Shown in pieces: positions 25,924 to 33,202 of a stretch of 64,000 nt of DNA. Source of the stretch: Halpernia sp048269545 (GTDB lineage Bacteria > Bacteroidota > Bacteroidia > Flavobacteriales > Weeksellaceae). The notes beneath the pieces were generated by a model. The model made no database searches and was not told the origin of the DNA. It was given only the letters and a program-made list of their open reading frames with translations. The stretch lies in the NCBI RefSeq assembly GCF_048269545.1, contig NZ_JBLXIJ010000002.1, positions 248,001-312,000 on the forward strand, given 5' to 3'. Position 1 is the first letter of the stretch, and each line of letters starts with the position of its first letter. The translations under genes were made by a program, and so were the position numbers.

Positions 25924-26274
25924 TTATTTATTAAAAAATTCATTTAGATTTTCAAGATTTTTCTTTTCATTTCCTACAAAAATTTCCTTATCAGTCACAA
26001 AAACCGGGCGTTTTAAAAAACTATAATGTTTTAAAATCAATTTTTTAAAATCATTTTCTTTTAAAGATTTTACGTCAATTTCTCTTGCTTTAATTTGAGT
26101 TGATTTTTTACTGAAAAGTGCTTCGTAAGAATTGGTGTGTTTATATAAATCTTCTAATTCTGCTTCTGTAATATTTTCAGATTTCAGTTCACGAAGTTCC
26201 CAATCTGATAAATCAAACTGAGTCATGATTTTCTTGCAAGTTCCGCAAGTTTTAAGATAAAATACTTTTTGCAT
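25924..26274 (-). CDS. ArsC/Spx-family thioredoxin-fold protein
   Basis: A 116-residue ArsC/Spx-like protein with an N-terminal CGTCKK motif (residues 10-15, a CxxC pair) and the conserved RPVFV loop near residue 88. The second cysteine and the lack of the classic HxxCxxSR context separate it from the true ArsC at 46374-46724. It is therefore more likely an YffB/Spx-like oxidoreductase or redox regulator. It lies 8 bases downstream of ruvB on the same strand. The precise function is not readable. Confidence 0.75.
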   Translation of the reverse strand: MQKVFYLKTCGTCKKIMTQFDLSDWELRELKSENITEAELEDLYKHTNSYEALFSKKSTQIKAREIDVKSLKENDFKKLILKHYSFLKRPVFVTDKEIFVGNEKKNLENLNEFFNK

Positions 26275-26282
26275 AATTAATT

Positions 26283-27305
26283 TTAAAACAATTCATTTGG
26301 TCTTTTTGGTAAAGCAATATTCAAGTGTTTATAAGCTTTTTCCGTCACTTCTCTTCCGCGCGGCGTTCTAATAATAAAACCTTCCTGAATTAAAAACGGC
26401 TCATAAACTTCTTCCAAAGTTTCCGGATTTTCACCAATTGAAGTCGCCAAAGCAGAAATTCCCACTGGTTTTCCGCGAAAATTTTCTATCATGACGCGCA
26501 TAATTTTATTGTCCATATCATCTAAACCAAATTCATCGACATTTAAAGAATCCAGCGCAAATTTTGTAATTTTTATTTCGATTTCGCCGTTTCCTTTTAT
26601 TTCAGCAAAATCGCGAACTCTTCTCAAAAGTGCATTTGCAATTCTCGGCGTTCCTCTGCTTCTTCTGGCAATTTCTAACGCGGCATCTTCATAAATTTTC
26701 ACGCCCAAAACTCGCGCACTTCGCTCGATAATTATACTCAACAATTCAATCGTATAATATTCTAAACGAGATTGAATTCCAAATCTTGCGAGCATTGGTT
26801 TTGTAAGCATTCCACTTCTTGTTGTCGCACCAATCAAAGTAAAAGGATTTAAACCAATTTGCACACTTCGTGCGTTTGGTCCACTTTCGAGCATAATATC
26901 GATTTTATAATCTTCCATCGCAGAATACAAATATTCTTCTACAATCGGCGAAAGACGGTGAATTTCATCAATAAAAAGCACATCGTTTTCTTCTAAATTC
27001 GTGAGCAAACCTGCCAAACTTCCAGGTTTATCCAAAATAGGACCCGAAGTAATTTTGCAACCAACGCCTAATTCATTAGAAATTATATGCGCTAAAGTTG
27101 TTTTTCCTAAACCCGGCGGACCGTGCAATAAAACGTGATCCAAAGCGCCGCCACGATTTTTCGCGGCAGCCACAAAAACTTCAATATTATCAAGAGTTTT
27201 TCTTTGTCCGACAAAATCTTGAAAACTCTGCGGACGGATTTTTTCTTCCTGAAATAATTCCTCGTCACTCAAGTTCTCTTTGTCTGGATGCAAAAAATCG
27301 GGCAT
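26283..27305 (-). CDS. ruvB: Holliday junction branch-migration helicase RuvB
   Basis: A 340-residue AAA+ motor of the RuvABC resolvasome. Walker A GPPGLGKT is at 62-69, Walker B LFIDEIHRL follows, as does sensor GATTRSGML. The RuvB beta-hairpin and C-terminal winged helix region show FRGKPVGISALA and EPFLIQEGFI. Length equals the family norm. ruvA and ruvC are not adjacent. A minus-strand promoter box TACCTTTG sits about 18 bases upstream of the start. The ArsC-like gene follows after 8 bases. Confidence 0.97.
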   Translation of the reverse strand: MPDFLHPDKENLSDEELFQEEKIRPQSFQDFVGQRKTLDNIEVFVAAAKNRGGALDHVLLHGPPGLGKTTLAHIISNELGVGCKITSGPILDKPGSLAGLLTNLEENDVLFIDEIHRLSPIVEEYLYSAMEDYKIDIMLESGPNARSVQIGLNPFTLIGATTRSGMLTKPMLARFGIQSRLEYYTIELLSIIIERSARVLGVKIYEDAALEIARRSRGTPRIANALLRRVRDFAEIKGNGEIEIKITKFALDSLNVDEFGLDDMDNKIMRVMIENFRGKPVGISALATSIGENPETLEEVYEPFLIQEGFIIRTPRGREVTEKAYKHLNIALPKRPNELF

Positions 27306-27322
27306 TTAAAATTGTTTATTAT

Positions 27323-27330
27323 CAAAGGTA
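27323..27330 (-). promoter_or_regulatory. -7 box of ruvB
   Basis: On the minus strand TACCTTTG fits TAnnTTTG and ends 17 bases before the ruvB ATG. The 83-bp ruvB-hutI spacer must hold both divergent promoters. Confidence 0.45.
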
Positions 27331-27388
27331 ATATTTTTAAAGAAATTCTTCTTATTTAAATATCTTAAAATTACTTAAATTAGCCACT

Positions 27389-28615
27389 ATGAAATTAATT
27401 GGACCTTTTAAACAACTTATAACTTTAAGAAATTTGCCACTTCGTGGAAAACTTTCAGATAATCAATTAGAAATAATTGAAAATGGCGGTATTTTAATTG
27501 AAAATGATTTAGTTAAAAAAGTGGGTGATTTTGATGTCATTGCGAGCGAAGCGAAGGCGTCTGTTGAAATAATAAAGATAGACGGAGAACAAATAGCGCT
27601 TCCCTCTTTTGTAGATTCACACACACATATTTTATTTGGTGGAAATCGCTCAAACGATTTTGCGATGAGAAATGCAGGAAAAAGTTATCTTCAAATTGCT
27701 GAACAAGGGGGTGGAATTTGGAGTTCCGTTCTACACACAAGAGAAGAATCGAAAGAAGAACTTTTAGAAAAACTATTAAAAAGGATTGGTTTCCTTTTAA
27801 ATCTTGGTATTTCAACTATTGAAATTAAAAGCGGTTATGGTTTAAATGTTGAAAATGAACTGAAAATGTTGCGCATTATTAAAGAAGCACAGACAAAAAC
27901 GCCCGCTACTTTAATCCCAACTTGTCTTGCAGCGCATTTAAAACCGAAAGATTTTAACGGAACAAATGAAGATTATTTGAATTATATTTTAAAGGAAATT
28001 TTACCAAAAGTAAAGGAAGGAAATTTAGCCAAAAGAGTTGATATTTTCATTGAAAAAACGGTATTTCAACCAGAAGAAAGTAGAAGTTTTCTATTAAAAG
28101 CCAAAGAAATGGGGTTTGAAATCACAGTTCATGCCGATCAATTTACTTCTGGAAGTGGACGTCTCGCTGCAGAAATCGGTGCAAAATCTGCCGATCACTT
28201 AGAAGCCACAATTGATGAAGATATTGATTTTATTGCAAAATCAGAAACGGTTGCAACCGCGCTTCCAGGCGCAAGTTTAGGTTTGGGTGAAAAATTTACT
28301 CCAGCGAGAAAATTATTAGATGCAGGTGCGATTCTCGCAATTGGAAGTGATTGGAATCCTGGTTCTGCGCCGATGGGAAATTTAATTACTCAAGCTTCAA
28401 TTTTAGCAACTTTTGAAAAACTTACTACTGCGGAAGTTTTGGCTGGAATTACTTTCCGAGCCGCACACGCTTTAGGTTTGAATAAAATTGGGAAATTGGA
28501 AGATAATTATACGGCAAATTTCGTAACTTTCAAAACAGATAATTTTCAAAATATTCTTTATAATCAAGGGAGTTTGAAAATGGAAAATCTTTACATTAAC
28601 GGAAATAAAATTTAG
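27389..28615 (+). CDS. hutI: Imidazolonepropionase
   Basis: A 408-residue amidohydrolase of histidine degradation, converting imidazolonepropionate to formiminoglutamate. The metal ligands lie in VDSHTHILFGG, in TVHADQF and in AIGSDWNPGSAP. The rest of the hut pathway is absent from the window. The stop is only 5 bases from paaB, so it appears to be read with the phenylacetate genes, an unusual pairing. Near residues 50-56 the gene runs through a 21-bp copy of a common bacterial repeat (27536-27556) without losing its frame. Length is normal, so any insertion is small. Confidence 0.94.
   Translation: MKLIGPFKQLITLRNLPLRGKLSDNQLEIIENGGILIENDLVKKVGDFDVIASEAKASVEIIKIDGEQIALPSFVDSHTHILFGGNRSNDFAMRNAGKSYLQIAEQGGGIWSSVLHTREESKEELLEKLLKRIGFLLNLGISTIEIKSGYGLNVENELKMLRIIKEAQTKTPATLIPTCLAAHLKPKDFNGTNEDYLNYILKEILPKVKEGNLAKRVDIFIEKTVFQPEESRSFLLKAKEMGFEITVHADQFTSGSGRLAAEIGAKSADHLEATIDEDIDFIAKSETVATALPGASLGLGEKFTPARKLLDAGAILAIGSDWNPGSAPMGNLITQASILATFEKLTTAEVLAGITFRAAHALGLNKIGKLEDNYTANFVTFKTDNFQNILYNQGSLKMENLYINGNKI
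27536..27556. repeat. Short repeat remnant inside hutI
   Basis: The 21 bases beginning GTCATTGCGAGCGAAGCG match a repeat word seen in many bacterial genomes. It is translated in frame as VIASEAK, between the N-terminal domain and the HTH metal motif of HutI. Only one arm of the usual palindrome is present. Identification rests on recalled similarity, not on a search. Confidence 0.5.
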
Positions 28616-28620
28616 ATAAA

Positions 28621-28902
28621 ATGGCAAATTTAGAAGTGTGGGAAGTTTTTATACAAACAAAACCTGGCTTATCTCATAAACACGCAGGAATTATACAAGC
28701 TGCAAACGCAGAAATGGCGCTGCAAAATGCACGCGATGTTTATACCAGAAGAATGGAAGGAACCTCAATTTGGGTAGTTCCAAGTAAATATATTGTGACT
28801 TCTGAAGGCGTGGATAAAGAAGCATTTTTTGATCCTGCGGATGATAAATTGTATCGTCATCCAACGTTTTACGAGATCCCAAATGATGTGAAAAATATGT
28901 AA
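28621..28902 (+). CDS. paaB: Phenylacetyl-CoA epoxidase subunit PaaB
   Basis: A 93-residue PaaB with the family pattern WEVFIQTKPGLSHKHAGI, NARDVYTRR and SIWVVPS. It is a small structural subunit of the PaaABCE epoxidase that activates the aromatic ring of phenylacetyl-CoA. It follows hutI by 5 bases. The catalytic subunit PaaA, normally directly upstream, is missing from that place. Downstream comes an 94-bp spacer with an inverted repeat and then paaC. Confidence 0.95.
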   Translation: MANLEVWEVFIQTKPGLSHKHAGIIQAANAEMALQNARDVYTRRMEGTSIWVVPSKYIVTSEGVDKEAFFDPADDKLYRHPTFYEIPNDVKNM

Positions 28903-28920
28903 TATTAGTTGATAGTTTTC

Positions 28921-28985
28921 GGTTGACAGTTGATAGTTTTTTATTTAAAAATCTTTTAATTGCCGACAACTAACAACTGTAAACC
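28921..28985. repeat. Inverted-repeat spacer between paaB and paaC
   Basis: GGTTGACAGTTGATAGTT (28921-28938) and AACTAACAACTGTAAACC (28968-28985) are reverse complements at 16 of 18 positions. The left arm also repeats the word GTTGATAGTT directly (28908-28917). An 18-bp stem with a 29-base loop can form in the operon mRNA. No T run follows it. Confidence 0.65.
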
Positions 28986-28996
28986 AACAACCAATT

Positions 28997-29746
28997 ATGA
29001 ATTCACTTACAAACTATACCTTGAAACTCGCCGATGACACTTTAATTATGGGTCAAAGATTGGCGGAATGGTGCGGAAAAGGACCGTATTTAGAAGAAGA
29101 TATTGCGCTCACCAATATTGCGTTGGATTATCTCGGACAATCGAATAATTTTTATAAATATGCCGCTCAACTTCAAGGCGAAGGAAAAACTGAAGACGAT
29201 TTGGCTTTTCTTCGTGTTGAAAAAGAATATTTGAACGCACAAATGGTAGAATTACCAAATGAAGATTATGCGCAAACCATATTAAAAGTCTATTTTTTCT
29301 GCGTTTATCAGAAATTACTTTATGAAAAAATGAGTGATAGCGCAGATGAAACACTCTTTGCTTTGGCTCAAAAATCATTGAAAGAAGTAAAATACCATTA
29401 CATTCACAGCAAAACATGGATGAATGTTTTCGCAAACGGAACCGATGAAAGTAAATCTAAAATAGAAAATGCTTTAGAAAATATTTGGGAATATACCGGC
29501 GGACTATTTGATGAAACTGAAGATGAAGAAAGTTTATTTAAACTGGATTTAATTCCTTCATCAAAAGAACTTTATGAAGAATGGAAATTATTAATTAAAA
29601 AAGATTTTTCAGAATTTAATTTAAATTTCTCAGAAAGTAATTTTATGCAAAAAGGCTCAAGAAAAGGTATTCATACGGAATATTTTGGATTTATCCTTTG
29701 TGAACTTCAATATATGCAAAGAACTTATCCGGATTGTGCGTGGTAA
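28997..29746 (+). CDS. paaC: Phenylacetyl-CoA epoxidase subunit PaaC
   Basis: A 249-residue ferritin-like helical protein, the structural partner of catalytic PaaA. Characteristic stretches are LADDTLIMGQRLAEWCGKGP, EEDIALTNIALDYLGQ, YHYIHSKTWM and TEYFGFILCELQYMQRTYP. PaaC lacks a full di-iron site and stabilises the A-C heterodimer. Its partner PaaA is not found in this window. A 124-bp spacer of simple words separates it from paaD. Confidence 0.95.
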   Translation: MNSLTNYTLKLADDTLIMGQRLAEWCGKGPYLEEDIALTNIALDYLGQSNNFYKYAAQLQGEGKTEDDLAFLRVEKEYLNAQMVELPNEDYAQTILKVYFFCVYQKLLYEKMSDSADETLFALAQKSLKEVKYHYIHSKTWMNVFANGTDESKSKIENALENIWEYTGGLFDETEDEESLFKLDLIPSSKELYEEWKLLIKKDFSEFNLNFSESNFMQKGSRKGIHTEYFGFILCELQYMQRTYPDCAW

Positions 29747-29871
29747 TTTTTTGAGTTATGATGTATGAGTTATGAATTATTAAAATAATTATTTCAAACT
29801 TTTTCACTCTTTAAAAAGAATTAATATTGACTTTTAAGAAAAAACTTTTGTGACTTTTGTGGTTAAAAAAT

Positions 29872-30348
29872 ATGGTAAAAAGTAAAATAGATTTAATAAA
29901 ACTTCTTTCAGAGATTCCAGATCCGGAAATTCCAGTAATAAATATTGTCGAATTGGGAATTGTTCGTGGTGCAAAAATGCTTTCTGAAAATGAAGTTGAA
30001 GTTATTATTACTCCAACTTATTCCGCATGTCCCGCAATGTTTAATATTGAAGAAGATATTATAAAATTATTAAAGGAACATCAATTAAAACCAAAAGTGA
30101 CGACGCAAATGTTTCCAATTTGGACAACAGATTGGATGACCGATAAAGCCAGAGAAAAATTGCGACAATACGGAATTACACCGCCAGAAAAAGGTGAAAA
30201 TAAAAATCATCTTCATATTCCCAAAAAATGTCCGCGTTGCGGTTCAGAAAACACTAAAGAATTAAGTAGATTTGGTTCTACACTTTGCAAATCGACTTAT
30301 CAATGCAACGATTGTTTAGAACCTTTTGATTATTTTAAATGTCATTAA
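29872..30348 (+). CDS. paaD: PaaD, phenylacetate oxygenase maturation protein (MIP18-like)
   Basis: A 158-residue protein with an N-terminal DUF59/MIP18 domain (LLSEIPDPEIPVINIVELG, TPTYSACPAM) and a C-terminal zinc- or cluster-binding part (PKKCPRCGSENT and YQCNDC). It is thought to help assemble metal or Fe-S centres of the epoxidase. The ATG at 29872 was preferred over a TTG at 29857, because that longer form begins inside a spacer repeat (CTTTTGTGACTTTTGTGG) and adds unrelated residues. It lies in the order B-C-D as in other phenylacetate operons. Confidence 0.92.
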   Translation: MVKSKIDLIKLLSEIPDPEIPVINIVELGIVRGAKMLSENEVEVIITPTYSACPAMFNIEEDIIKLLKEHQLKPKVTTQMFPIWTTDWMTDKAREKLRQYGITPPEKGENKNHLHIPKKCPRCGSENTKELSRFGSTLCKSTYQCNDCLEPFDYFKCH

Positions 30349-30410
30349 TACAACTAAAAAGTTAAAAGTAAAAACAATTAATCATTCAATTATTTATCAA
30401 TTATAGAAAT

Positions 30411-31211
30411 ATGTACACACAAATAGATACACGTTCACTTTTAGATGGGAAACTTCAAATTGCTTATCTAAATCAACCTGAAACTTACAATAGTTTAAAT
30501 AAAAAAAGTTTACAAGAACTTCGAGATTTTATTCGAGAATGCAATGAAAGTGAGGTTGTTCGTTGCATCGCAATTTCAGGAAAAGGAAAAGCATTCAGTT
30601 CTGGTCAAAATTTAAAAGAAGCACTCGCAATGGAAGATGAATTGGAAGATGACAGAATTATTCAGCGAATGGTGATTGATTATTACAATCCTTTAGTAAA
30701 AGAAATTACAAATGCGAAAAAACCCGTAATTTCTTTGGTAAATGGAGCTGCAGTTGGAGCCGGTGCAATGTTAGCTTTGATTTGTGATTTTTCTCTTGCA
30801 GCAGAAAGTGCGTATTTTTCTCAAGCTTTTGTGAATATTGGATTAATTCCGGACACAGGTGGAACTTACTTTTTACCAAAACTTTTAGGAAGACAACAAG
30901 CTAATTATTTAGCATTTACTGGCAAAAAATTATCTGCAACTGAAGCAAAAAATTTAGGATTAATTGCCGATGTTTTTCCAGATGAAACATTTGAAAACGA
31001 AGCCCTCGAAGTTTTAACGCAGATTTCAAATTTACCAACAACTGCGATTGCGTTAACTAAAAAAGCATTTAATAAATCTTACTCTAATTCTTTAAAAGAG
31101 CAACTGGATATTGAAGGAATTTACCAACAAGAAGCGGCGGAAACTGAAGATTTCAAAGAAGGTGTTTCTTCATTTCTAGATAAGAGAAAACCAAATTATA
31201 AAGGAAAATAA
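30411..31211 (+). CDS. paaG: Ring-1,2-epoxyphenylacetyl-CoA isomerase / enoyl-CoA hydratase
   Basis: A 266-residue crotonase-family enzyme. The oxyanion-hole segments are AFSSGQNLKEA and NGAAVGAGAMLAL, and GLIPDTGGTYFLPKLLG carries the Asp typical of PaaG rather than the second Glu of hydratases. It turns the epoxide into the oxepin-CoA. Its place after paaD and before paaH supports this. No second crotonase (PaaF) is present here. It is followed by a 98-bp hairpin-forming spacer. Confidence 0.9.
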   Translation: MYTQIDTRSLLDGKLQIAYLNQPETYNSLNKKSLQELRDFIRECNESEVVRCIAISGKGKAFSSGQNLKEALAMEDELEDDRIIQRMVIDYYNPLVKEITNAKKPVISLVNGAAVGAGAMLALICDFSLAAESAYFSQAFVNIGLIPDTGGTYFLPKLLGRQQANYLAFTGKKLSATEAKNLGLIADVFPDETFENEALEVLTQISNLPTTAIALTKKAFNKSYSNSLKEQLDIEGIYQQEAAETEDFKEGVSSFLDKRKPNYKGK

Positions 31212-31216
31212 ACTTT

Positions 31217-31276
31217 AATGTAACAATATATCAATCTAACAGTTTAACCAATTATTTAAATTGTCATTGTTACATT
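31217..31276. repeat. Inverted-repeat spacer between paaG and paaH
   Basis: AATGTAACAAT (31217-31227) and ATTGTTACATT (31266-31276) are perfect reverse complements. The region between and after them is built of related words (CTAACAG, GTTAAGCTGTT). It resembles the paaB-paaC spacer in style but not in sequence. Confidence 0.6.
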
Positions 31277-31309
31277 GTTAAGCTGTTCCATTTATACATT
31301 AACTAAAAT

Positions 31310-32440
31310 ATGAATATAGGAATCATTGGCTCCGGAACCATGGGAATTGGAATTGCACAAGTTGCAGCGACCAATAATTGCAGCGTTTTTTTGTACGACC
31401 AAAACAGTTCGCAAACTGAAAAATCTCTTGAGGGTTTACAAAAAGTTTTAGCCAGATTGGTGGAAAAAAATAGAATTGATTTTGAAGAAAGTGAAAACAT
31501 CTACAACAAAATTAAATTTTGCACCGAACTTAAAGATTTAAAAGACTGCGATTTAGTCATTGAAGCTATTATTGAAAATAAAGAAATCAAGCAGAAAGTT
31601 TTTGCAGATTTAGAAAAAATTGTTTCATCAGATTGTATTTTGGCTTCCAACACTTCTTCTATTTCCATAACTTCAATTTCTGCAGACTTAAAAAATTCTG
31701 AACGATTTTTAGGAATTCATTTTTTTAATCCGGCTCCTTTGATGCCATTAGTAGAAATAATTCCCGGACTTTTAACCGCAGAAAAATTACCACAAAAAGT
31801 TTATGATCTAATGAAGTCTTGGGGAAAAGTTCCTGTGATTGCGCAAGATATTCCAGGATTTATTGTGAACAGAATTGCACGACCATTTTACGGAGAAGCT
31901 CTACGAATTGTAGAAGAAAAAATTGCAACTCCAGAACAAGTTGATGAAGCAATGAGAAGTTTGGGAAATTTCAAAATGGGACCATTTGAGTTGATGGATT
32001 TAATTGGAATTGACATTAATTTTGCCGTTACAAAAACCGTTTATAAAGATTATTTTTACGACTCAAAATACAAACCAAGTTTGCTTCAACAAAGAATGAG
32101 CGAAGCAAAATTATGGGGAAGAAAAACTGGAAAAGGATTTTATAATTATTCTGAAAATTATCAAAAACCAAGTGTTGAAAAAGACGTAAAATTATTCGGC
32201 AATATTTTTATGAGAATTATCTCAATGTTGATAAACGAAGCCGTAGAAGCAAAAAGATTAAAATTAGCAAGTGATGAAGATTTAGAATTAGCGATTCAAA
32301 AAGGCGTGAATTATCCGAAAGGTTTACTCGCTTGGGGAAAAGAAATCGGTTATCAAAAAATATCTGAATCACTTCAAAATCTGTATGGAACTTATCAAGA
32401 AGAACGATACAGACAAAGTCCACTTTTAAAGAATTTATAG
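31310..32440 (+). CDS. paaH: 3-hydroxyacyl-CoA (3-hydroxyadipyl-CoA) dehydrogenase
   Basis: A 376-residue NAD-dependent dehydrogenase. The Rossmann loop GIIGSGTMGIGIAQVA lies at residues 3-18, followed by NTSSISIT, the catalytic His in GIHFFNPAPLMPLVEI and VNRIARPFYGEALRI. A second, C-terminal 3HCDH domain (MRIISMLINEAVEAKRL) completes it. In this operon it oxidises 3-hydroxyadipyl-CoA. Its stop codon directly abuts the ATG of a small membrane protein gene. The thiolase that follows in the pathway (paaJ) is 17 kb away. Confidence 0.93.
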   Translation: MNIGIIGSGTMGIGIAQVAATNNCSVFLYDQNSSQTEKSLEGLQKVLARLVEKNRIDFEESENIYNKIKFCTELKDLKDCDLVIEAIIENKEIKQKVFADLEKIVSSDCILASNTSSISITSISADLKNSERFLGIHFFNPAPLMPLVEIIPGLLTAEKLPQKVYDLMKSWGKVPVIAQDIPGFIVNRIARPFYGEALRIVEEKIATPEQVDEAMRSLGNFKMGPFELMDLIGIDINFAVTKTVYKDYFYDSKYKPSLLQQRMSEAKLWGRKTGKGFYNYSENYQKPSVEKDVKLFGNIFMRIISMLINEAVEAKRLKLASDEDLELAIQKGVNYPKGLLAWGKEIGYQKISESLQNLYGTYQEERYRQSPLLKNL

Positions 32441-32698
32441 ATGAAAATATTTAGTAAATCAAATGCAATTTCAGCTTTAAAAAAGACAGTATTTTTTACA
32501 TTCGTTTTTGCGGCAATCAGATTGATGTGGAATTATTTCGATGAAACTGAAATGGATTTCACGAAATTTAAATTCTATCTTTTTTATATTATTTTATTTA
32601 TTTTAATGTTTTTAATTTACTTTTTTACATCTAATTTTTACGATAAAACTTGGGGAGATTTGTATAGAAATTTCAAAAATAAAAAGATAAAACCGTAA
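32441..32698 (+). CDS. Small two-helix membrane protein in the paa operon
   Basis: An 85-residue unrecognised protein. It has two hydrophobic segments, about 15-30 (TVFFTFVFAAIRLMW) and 45-65 (FYLFYIILFILMFLIYFFT), separated by an acidic loop, and a basic tail (NFKNKKIKP). This predicts two membrane helices with both ends in the cytoplasm. The ATG follows the paaH stop with no gap and paaI begins 28 bases later, so it is translated within the operon. Its role is unknown. A link to phenylacetate uptake or to membrane location of the enzymes is only a guess from position. Confidence 0.7.
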   Translation: MKIFSKSNAISALKKTVFFTFVFAAIRLMWNYFDETEMDFTKFKFYLFYIILFILMFLIYFFTSNFYDKTWGDLYRNFKNKKIKP

Positions 32699-32726
32699 GT
32701 AATTTTAAAGAAAAATAGACCACAAA

Positions 32727-33140
32727 ATGACGCCACTCCAAACCGCACAATACCTTTTCAATCAAGACGCATTTTCACAATGGTTGGGAATCGACTTTAT
32801 TGAAATTAAAGAAAAATATTGTTATTTAAAAATGCCAATTAAATCAGAAATGATTAATGGTTTAAAAACTGTTCACGGTGGAATTACTTTTGCTTTTGCA
32901 GATTCTGCATTGGCATTTTCTTCAAATAATGACGGAAATACAGCAGTTGCGTTGAATTGTGTAATTAATTTTACAAGCGCAGTAAAATTAGGGGATACAC
33001 TTTTTGCCGAAAGTAAATTGCTCACAGAAACTAGAAAAACTGGAATTTATGATATTTTGATTAAAAATCAGAATGAAGAATTAGTTGCTAGTTTTAGAGG
33101 TACGGTTTATAAAATTAATAAAAAAGTGGTCGATTTGTAA
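32727..33140 (+). CDS. paaI: PaaI-type hydroxyphenylacetyl-CoA thioesterase
   Basis: A 137-residue hotdog thioesterase with the PaaI motif VHGGITFAFADSALAF, where the Asp is catalytic. It rescues CoA from dead-end intermediates of phenylacetyl-CoA breakdown. It is the last gene of the plus-strand paa group and is followed by a strong hairpin that also serves rny from the other side. Length is normal for the family. Confidence 0.92.
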   Translation: MTPLQTAQYLFNQDAFSQWLGIDFIEIKEKYCYLKMPIKSEMINGLKTVHGGITFAFADSALAFSSNNDGNTAVALNCVINFTSAVKLGDTLFAESKLLTETRKTGIYDILIKNQNEELVASFRGTVYKINKKVVDL

Positions 33141-33150
33141 AGTTTTACTA

Positions 33151-33186
33151 AAAAAGCGCCGATTTAAAATTAAATCAGCGCTTTTA
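33151..33186. terminator. Bidirectional terminator between paaI and rny
   Basis: AAAAGCGC and GATTTAA on the left pair with TTAAATC and GCGCTTTT on the right, with a one-base C/A mismatch between the two stem segments. On the minus strand the stem runs directly into T6, so it suits the end of rny especially well. Confidence 0.8.
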
Positions 33187-33202
33187 AATTGTATAATGTT
33201 TG

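Noticed and set aside
25924..26274. Arsenate resistance locus suggested by two ArsC-fold genes in the window.
   Set aside because: The two genes are 20 kb apart, one lacks the canonical ArsC site, and no ArsR or arsenite transporter gene is present.
26283..27305. RuvB and RarA considered as parts of a defence or mobile module because of their AAA+ domains.
   Set aside because: Both are full-length, textbook housekeeping proteins with no nuclease, methylase or phage genes nearby.
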